48,063 nt of DNA. Origin: Melioribacteraceae bacterium. Lineage in GTDB: Bacteria > Bacteroidota > Ignavibacteria > Ignavibacteriales > Melioribacteraceae. Shown piece by piece: positions 42,801 through 48,063 of this stretch. Location: NCBI GenBank assembly GCA_021739765.1, contig JAIPBD010000028.1, positions 1 to 48,063 of the forward strand, read 5' to 3'. The first letter of the stretch is position 1. Every line of letters begins with the position of its first letter. A program made the position numbers and the translations under genes. The notes beneath the pieces were generated by a model, which saw only the letters and a list, made by a program, of their open reading frames with translations, made no database searches and had not been told where the DNA came from.

Positions 42801-43580
42801 ATGAAAACCGCAGTTATAAAACTCAGTGGAAAAGCCGTTGATGATTTTCTGACCGACGCAAATTGGTTGGAACAATTAAAAATTTTCAAATCTCAATACG
42901 ATGCTTTAATAATCGTACACGGCGCGGGTACAATGATTTCCGAGTGGGCTACAAAATTGGGTTGTAAAACAGAATTTTTGAACGGACAACGAGTTACAAA
43001 TCTCGATATGATGGAAGTTGTTGCGGCTGTTCAAAACGGATTGATAAACGCAAAGTTGGTTTCCCATTTACAAACGAAAGGAATAAATGCCGCCGGTTTT
43101 AACGGAATCGATCACGGTCTTTTTGTTGCTGATTATGTGAATTCCGAATTAGGATACGTTGGGATTCCAAAAGCGAAGGAGAATTCGGATTGGTTAGAAT
43201 CTACTCTTCAATCCGGTACACTTCCGGTATTTTCGAGCATCTGTCGGGATGAAATCGGAAATCTGATGAACGTAAACGCGGATTTATTCACAATATCAAT
43301 CGCTGAAATTGTAAAAGCTGATTCGGTGATTTTCCTATCGGATATTGAAGGTGTAAAAATTTACGGTAAAACGAGGGACGAAATTGACGAATCCGACATA
43401 ACATCCGGAATTAGCAACGGTGATATTACAGATGGAATGATTCCTAAATTGCAGAGCGCCGTAAATCTGCTAAAACAAGGGATCAATAAAGTTTGGATTG
43501 GTAACAATCTTGAAAATGTAAATTCAACAAAAAATAAAAAAGGTACTTGGGTTGTCAACAACAGTAAACTCAGCGCTTGA
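42801..43580 (+). CDS. argB: Acetylglutamate kinase ArgB
   Basis: The 259-residue amino-acid kinase phosphorylates N-acetylglutamate. Landmarks are VIKLSGKAV at the N-terminus (catalytic Lys8), VHGAGTMIS, the substrate loop GFNGIDHG, NVNADLFT and FLSDIEGV. It resembles the short, Bacteroidetes-type NAGK rather than the arginine-inhibited long form, so feedback control may rest on ArgR. It overlaps argD by 29 bases. Confidence 0.93.
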   Translation: MKTAVIKLSGKAVDDFLTDANWLEQLKIFKSQYDALIIVHGAGTMISEWATKLGCKTEFLNGQRVTNLDMMEVVAAVQNGLINAKLVSHLQTKGINAAGFNGIDHGLFVADYVNSELGYVGIPKAKENSDWLESTLQSGTLPVFSSICRDEIGNLMNVNADLFTISIAEIVKADSVIFLSDIEGVKIYGKTRDEIDESDITSGISNGDITDGMIPKLQSAVNLLKQGINKVWIGNNLENVNSTKNKKGTWVVNNSKLSA

Positions 43581-44742
43581 AGTTAAATCAGCGTTATTAA
43601 ATACTTACAATCGATTTCCGGTTCAGTTTTCACATGGCTCAAAATCTTATTTGTATGATACCGATGGAAACAAATATCTAGATTTTCTATGCGGAATTGC
43701 TGTAACCGGTTTTGGTCATAATCATCCGCAAATTAAAAAAGAAGTGGAAAACCAGATTGAATCTTTTTGGCATGTTTCAAATCTATTTGAATCGAGCGAG
43801 CAAGAAGTTTTAGCGGAAAAATTGATTAAAGCTTCAGGACTTGACGAGGTGTTTTTCTGCAATTCGGGCACCGAGGCAAATGAAGCTGCGATAAAATTTG
43901 CCAGAAAGGTGCAGGGTGAAAGAAGCACCGTAATTTCTGCAATAGGCGCTTTTCACGGCAGAACTTATGGCAGTCTGACTGCATCCGCCCAAAGCAAATT
44001 GTGGGAAGGGTTTAAACCATTGTTGCCCGGATTCAAGTATGTGGAATTTAATAATATAGAGTCGCTCGAAAATTCAATTACACCTGATGTCGGAACTGTT
44101 ATCTTAGAACCGATTCAAGGCGAAGGAGGAATTATTGTTCCTTCGAACGGTTATTTGAAAGAAGTTGAAGAAATTTGTGAGAACCATGACCTGCTTTTGA
44201 TTTTTGACGAAATTCAAACCGGAATGGGAAGAACGGGAAAACATTTCGCGAGTCAGTGGTTTGATGTAAGCCCCGATATCATAACTGTAGCTAAAGGAAT
44301 TGCCAATGGACTTCCGCTCGGAGCGGTTCTATGCTCGGATACAGTTGGCAAAAAAATCAAACCGGGAGATCACGGTTCAACATTCGGCGGTAATCCAGTC
44401 TCGATCGCGGCTGCGAATGCAGTAATGAATTTATTGGATGAAACTACGCTTTCACAAATTCATTCCAAAGGGAAAATATTACAGCAAAAGTTGAAGGGAA
44501 TTAACTCGCCTTTTATCAAAGAGATTCGCGGTATGGGTTTGATGATTGGAATCGAGTTCACTGAAGATATTAAAGCAGCCGATATTGTGAAAAGCTTGCT
44601 GAGCAAAAAAATTATCACTTGCCCTGCGGGAAAAAATACGCTGCGACTACTTCCTCCTTTCATAATCACGGAAAAGGAAATTGATTTATTCGAAAAAACT
44701 TTTAGAGGAATTATTGAAGACTTACATTTGAAATCAGAATAA
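43552..44742 (+). CDS. argD: Acetylornithine aminotransferase ArgD
   Basis: The 396-residue class III aminotransferase converts N-acetylglutamate semialdehyde to N-acetylornithine with PLP. It has FCNSGTEAN at 102-110, EPIQGEGG at 186-193, DE at 219-220 and the PLP-Lys248 in TVAKGI. The start is a TTG at 43552 inside the argB end, with AAGG about 9 bases before it. No ATG is near the expected N-terminus, so a TTG start and translational coupling to argB are likely. Confidence 0.93.
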   Translation: MSTTVNSALEVKSALLNTYNRFPVQFSHGSKSYLYDTDGNKYLDFLCGIAVTGFGHNHPQIKKEVENQIESFWHVSNLFESSEQEVLAEKLIKASGLDEVFFCNSGTEANEAAIKFARKVQGERSTVISAIGAFHGRTYGSLTASAQSKLWEGFKPLLPGFKYVEFNNIESLENSITPDVGTVILEPIQGEGGIIVPSNGYLKEVEEICENHDLLLIFDEIQTGMGRTGKHFASQWFDVSPDIITVAKGIANGLPLGAVLCSDTVGKKIKPGDHGSTFGGNPVSIAAANAVMNLLDETTLSQIHSKGKILQQKLKGINSPFIKEIRGMGLMIGIEFTEDIKAADIVKSLLSKKIITCPAGKNTLRLLPPFIITEKEIDLFEKTFRGIIEDLHLKSE

Positions 44743-44764
44743 AATTTCAAATTGAGGAATAGTT

Positions 44765-45220
44765 ATGCAAAGTAAAATCAGCAGACAAATTAAAATCAAG
44801 AAAATTCTCAAAAAGAACTACATCTCCAGTCAGGAAGAACTTGTTCAATATTTAGCAAATGATGGAATAGAAGTTACACAAGCAACATTGAGCAGAGATT
44901 TTCGGGAATTAGGTGTTGTACGAACTTCGGCAACCGAAGGATCAAAATACACCCTTACGATTGATGAATCGGGGAAACAAATCCGAAAGTTAATCGCTTT
45001 TGAAATTTTGAATTATGAGCACAACGAACATATGGTTGTCGTTCGAACGTTGGCGGGACGCGCACAAGGTGTTGCGCATTATATCGATAAATTAAACTCG
45101 GAATTTATTATTGGAACAATCGCCGGCGATGATACGGTTTTGATAATTCCAAACAGCATAAAAAATATTTCTAATCTTATTGAAGTCATTCATAAAATAA
45201 TGAATGAGGATCAAAACTAA
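44765..45220 (+). CDS. argR: Arginine repressor ArgR
   Basis: The 151-residue regulator has the N-terminal winged helix with [11 protein letters not shown] and [15 protein letters not shown] as the recognition helix. The C-terminal oligomerisation and arginine-binding domain has [16 protein letters not shown] and the signature [12 protein letters not shown]. It should bind operator DNA in the presence of arginine, likely upstream of argC. It sits within the operon it is expected to control. A GAGGA site precedes the ATG. Confidence 0.95.
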   Translation: MQSKISRQIKIKKILKKNYISSQEELVQYLANDGIEVTQATLSRDFRELGVVRTSATEGSKYTLTIDESGKQIRKLIAFEILNYEHNEHMVVVRTLAGRAQGVAHYIDKLNSEFIIGTIAGDDTVLIIPNSIKNISNLIEVIHKIMNEDQN

Positions 45221-45236
45221 TTTCGGAGAAGCAAAA

Positions 45237-46469
45237 ATGGCAAGAAAAAAAATTGTTGTCGCATACTCAGGCGGACTTGATACATCTGTGATGGTTAAAT
45301 GGCTGAGTGAAAAATATGATGCTGAAATCATTACAGTTACCGGTGATTTGGGTCAGAAAGCAGAACTTGAAAATCTTGAAGAAAAAGCCCGCAAAACCGG
45401 CGCCTCAAAATCCTACATCGCTGATCTGAAATCAGAATTTATGGAAGAATATGTGTGGAAAGCGTTAAAAGCCGGAGCGTTGTACGAAGGTGATTATCCG
45501 CTCGCAACTGCAATCGGAAGACCTTTACTCGCCAAATTAATGGTTGATGTCGCGATTAAAGAAAATGCTGACATTGTCGCTCATGGTTGCACCGGAAAAG
45601 GAAATGATCAAGTTCGTTTCGAAGTAGGAATACAAACACTGGCCCCGGATTTACAAGTGCTTGCTCCTTTAAGAGAGTGGGAATTTAAATCCAGAGAACA
45701 AGAAATTGATTACGCGATCGAACATAGCATTCCCGTAAGTGTAACAAAAGAATCGCCCTATTCCATCGATGAAAATTTGTGGGGAACGGCAATCGAATGT
45801 GGAATTCTTGAGGATACGACAGAAGCTCCACCTGAAGACGCATATCAAATAACCAAAAGTCCGATTCAAGCTAAAGATGAACCTGAAACCGTAACGCTGA
45901 CTTTCGAAAAAGGAATTCCGACAGCAATTGAAGGGAATAAATATTCCGCGGTTGAACTGATTACTTATTTAAATGCGATCGGTGCTGAACATGGAATCGG
46001 TAGAATCGATATGATTGAAAACAGAGTGGTTGGAATAAAATCAAGAGAAGTTTATGAAGCCCCGGGCGCGTCTATTTTATTAAAAGCTCATCACGAAATG
46101 GAAAAATTAACACTCGACAAAGATACTTTCAGATACAAACAAAACGTTTCAAATCAAATCTCAAATATGATTTATGACGGGCAATGGTTTACTCCTCTTT
46201 TCGATTCATTGATGAAATTTGTTGATTCAACACAAGATGTTGTATCCGGCGAAATTACTGTTCAACTTTACAAAGGAAATATTACTGTACTTTCAAGAAA
46301 ATCCCCATTTAGTTTGTATAATGAAGAGCTTGCGACTTACGGAACCGCTGATACTTTTCAGCATCGAGATTCGGAAGGATTTATAAATATTTATGGCTTA
46401 CCTTACAAAACAATAACAAAAGTCAGAAACCAGAACCAAATGGGAAAACCCGAAAATGCTTTGGGGTAG
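45237..46469 (+). CDS. argG: Argininosuccinate synthase ArgG
   Basis: The 410-residue enzyme joins citrulline and aspartate with ATP. I choose ATG 45237 over the open frame from 45204 because GGAG lies 9 bases before it and the protein then begins [13 protein letters not shown]. Motifs: YSGGLDTS at 10-17, [30 protein letters not shown] and the EAPG-containing C-terminal part. Upstream, the 45204 frame overlaps argR by 17 bases; with the chosen start there is a 16-base gap. Confidence 0.95.
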   Translation: MARKKIVVAYSGGLDTSVMVKWLSEKYDAEIITVTGDLGQKAELENLEEKARKTGASKSYIADLKSEFMEEYVWKALKAGALYEGDYPLATAIGRPLLAKLMVDVAIKENADIVAHGCTGKGNDQVRFEVGIQTLAPDLQVLAPLREWEFKSREQEIDYAIEHSIPVSVTKESPYSIDENLWGTAIECGILEDTTEAPPEDAYQITKSPIQAKDEPETVTLTFEKGIPTAIEGNKYSAVELITYLNAIGAEHGIGRIDMIENRVVGIKSREVYEAPGASILLKAHHEMEKLTLDKDTFRYKQNVSNQISNMIYDGQWFTPLFDSLMKFVDSTQDVVSGEITVQLYKGNITVLSRKSPFSLYNEELATYGTADTFQHRDSEGFINIYGLPYKTITKVRNQNQMGKPENALG

Positions 46470-47823
46470 CAGATTTAACAAAAAAATTGATGACGAGGCT
46501 CTCAGCTTTTCATCATCACTTTCATTCGATATTCGATTGTATAAACATGATATCCGCGTGAGTAAAGCTCATGCGGATATGCTGTTATCGATAGGAATTT
46601 TAAGTTCTGAAGAGAATATTAAAATCCAAACCGGTCTCCAAAAAGTTCAGTCCGAAATCGAAAATTCTACCTGGCTGCCCGATCCAAACGAATTTGAAGA
46701 TATTCATTCGGCAATTGAAAAACGGTTAACAGATATAATTGGTGAGACCGCCGGAAAACTTCATACCGGAAGGAGCAGAAATGATCAAGTCGCTACGGGA
46801 GTTCGATTATGGATGAAAGAAAGTTTGATCGATCTCAGAAGTAAATCAATTGATCTTCAAAAATCGTTAATTCAATTAGCCGAAAAACATATTAATACAA
46901 TAATTCCCGGTTATACTCATTTGCAAAGGGCACAACCGATTTCACTCGCTTTTCATTTGTTAGCTTATGTTGAAATGTTGGAACGGACAAAAAATCGCTT
47001 GGCGCATGTTTTTAACGAAGCAAATGTTTCACCTCTCGGCTCCGGAGCACTTGCAGGTTCAACTCTTCCTTTAAATAGAGAAAAAACAAGCAATGATTTA
47101 GGATTTGCCTTTCCATCCAATAACGCGCTCGATTCCGTTTCCGACCGTGATTACATCGTCGATTTTTTGAATGTGTGTGTGATCGGGATGATGAATCTTA
47201 GCCGGCTCAGCGAAGAATTAATTATTTGGTCGACAAAAGAGTGGAATTTCATTAGGATGGGTGACGAGTATTCTACCGGTTCTTCTTTGATGCCCCAGAA
47301 AAAAAATCCCGATATCGCCGAGTTAATTCGCGGGAAAACCGGTCGTGTTTACGGTAATTACAACTCTTTAATAACAACAGTTAAATCTTTACCGCTCAGT
47401 TACAACCGCGACTTACAGGAAGATAAAGAACCATTGTTCGATTCTTACGACACATTTTCGGGATCTCTCAAAATGATGAAAGGGATAATCGGAACTATTT
47501 CTATCAACGAAAATAGATTTGTAGATGAATTGGACGGTGATTTTTCTCTGGCTACCGACTTAGCGGATTGGCTTGTAATGAAAAACATCCCTTTTCGGAA
47601 ATCGCATGAGATAGTTGGGCAAGTTGTTAAACTTGCCGAATCACAAAACAAAAAATTGAACGAACTCTCCCTCGAAGAATTAAAATCGATTGATCAAATT
47701 TTTGATGAGTCGGCAAAGGAAGTGTTCTTGATAGAAACCGCTCTACTAAGAAAAAGCACATTTGGTTCACCAAATCCCGTTATGGTTTCGAGCCAACTGA
47801 AACTCTGGAAAGAGAAACTTTAA
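46456..47823 (+). CDS. argH: Argininosuccinate lyase ArgH
   Basis: The 455-residue enzyme splits argininosuccinate to arginine and fumarate. It has WGSRF at the start, HTGRSRND at 103-110, the active-site His155 in [18 protein letters not shown] and the fumarase-superfamily signature [10 protein letters not shown] at 275-284. It overlaps argG by 14 bases and ends the arginine cluster. Length and all motifs are normal. Confidence 0.96.
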   Translation: MLWGSRFNKKIDDEALSFSSSLSFDIRLYKHDIRVSKAHADMLLSIGILSSEENIKIQTGLQKVQSEIENSTWLPDPNEFEDIHSAIEKRLTDIIGETAGKLHTGRSRNDQVATGVRLWMKESLIDLRSKSIDLQKSLIQLAEKHINTIIPGYTHLQRAQPISLAFHLLAYVEMLERTKNRLAHVFNEANVSPLGSGALAGSTLPLNREKTSNDLGFAFPSNNALDSVSDRDYIVDFLNVCVIGMMNLSRLSEELIIWSTKEWNFIRMGDEYSTGSSLMPQKKNPDIAELIRGKTGRVYGNYNSLITTVKSLPLSYNRDLQEDKEPLFDSYDTFSGSLKMMKGIIGTISINENRFVDELDGDFSLATDLADWLVMKNIPFRKSHEIVGQVVKLAESQNKKLNELSLEELKSIDQIFDESAKEVFLIETALLRKSTFGSPNPVMVSSQLKLWKEKL

Positions 47824-47832
47824 ATGCTTTCT

Positions 47833-47855
47833 CGCAGCCTGAAGGCTGCGGCTAC
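47833..47855 (-). repeat. REP-like hairpin with GTAG foot (copy 2), downstream of argH
   Basis: On the minus strand the order is GTAG, a C, stem CGCAGCC, loop TTCA, stem GGCTGCG. It starts about 10 bases after the argH stop codon. It is GC-rich in an AT-rich spacer and lacks a clear T-tract, so a repeat is more likely than a simple terminator, although it may also act as one. Confidence 0.55.
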
Positions 47856-47955
47856 AATTTCTATAATATAATTCAACCAACTAAAACAATGCATCCCATT
47901 CGTTCAGATTATAAACCGTCGATCCTTCCTGTTTTGTGCAATGCAGCACCCAAGT

Positions 47956-48063
47956 TCAAACGATTTCTAATAATTGATTTTGGATTTCATTCAGTGCTAG
48001 TAATTTAGATTTTTGTTTCCCAGACTTTGGCAACAAATAACTTAGTTGATGAATATCCTTAAT
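47956..48063 (-). pseudogene. Partial reading frame entering from the right edge, possibly decayed
   Basis: On the minus strand the frame is open for 35 codons from the edge to a TGA at 47956. The helix-like translation includes QLSYLLPKSGKQKSKLL and ends NQLLEIV. After the TGA the same frame stays open for 24 more codons (containing YNLNEWDALF) to a TAG at 47881. This could be the 3' end of a small gene with a premature stop, or chance. I do not recognise a family. Confidence 0.3.

Noticed and set aside
47911-47980. Translation containing NLGAALHKTGRIDGL as a TPR remnant
   Set aside because: Only one short match in one frame, with stops on both sides and a competing open frame; likely chance.
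1-48063. tRNA or rRNA genes
   Set aside because: I looked through the larger intergenic gaps and saw no cloverleaf or rRNA-like sequence; a covariance search would be needed to be sure.

Overview
The window looks like chromosomal DNA from a member of the Ignavibacteria/Chlorobi-Bacteroidetes side of the tree. It is A/T-rich. One protein ends in a type IX secretion sorting domain with the NHPNPFNPQT-type motif common in Ignavibacteria. It also has a complete-looking linear arginine cluster, complex I genes, and S23-type four-helix-bundle genes dropped into intergenic spaces. The lineage is an inference from gene content; there is no rRNA or tRNA gene here to confirm it.

Region 1 (1-25057, all minus strand) is a surface-polysaccharide locus. 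Read in the direction of transcription it starts with kdsB and a stand-alone B12-binding protein. A large SLBB/Wza-type exporter follows, then a sulfate-activation module (cysC, cysD, cysN, a DUF2061-APS kinase fusion, cysQ). Next come a Wzz-like chain-length protein, a polysaccharide pyruvyl transferase with an F420-hydrogenase-beta-like partner, a Wzx-like flippase, a hexapeptide acyltransferase, an O-antigen ligase/polymerase, a GT2 glycosyltransferase and a GNGPSL (DUF115/MptE-like) protein. It ends in a tight block of seven small-molecule enzymes: HpcH/HpaI aldolase, 2-hydroxyacid dehydrogenase, Gfo/Idh/MocA oxidoreductase, zinc-finger methyltransferase-like protein, GmhA-like SIS isomerase, SDR and 3-dehydroquinate-synthase-like cyclase. 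That block reads like a dedicated pathway for an unusual cyclitol or keto-sugar residue. The last gene (YhcH family) appears to have lost its C-terminus to an IS3-like element whose orfA start lies at the window edge.

Two unrelated S23/four-helix-bundle genes sit between the cys genes. Each is flanked by short inverted and tandem repeats, so they look like independent cassette insertions.

Region 2 (25097-35033) is mixed. It holds a VWA lipoprotein translationally coupled to a Ste24-like protease, a divergent S41-type protease, an arsR-arsM arsenic methylation pair with a clear operator-like palindrome, a decayed DUF2442 gene, a YifB/ComM AAA ATPase, a methyltransferase and a T9SS cargo protein.

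Region 3 (35085-39564, minus) is an M16 zinc protease followed by nuoG-nuoH-nuoI. Region 4 (39839-47823, plus) is a small exported protein and then argC-argJ-argB-argD-argR-argG-argH with overlapping or closely spaced genes and a long inverted repeat in front of argC. argF is absent. Two REP-like hairpins with the same design (GTAG foot, TTCA loop on the minus strand) lie in the intergenic spaces at 30.9 kb and 47.8 kb.
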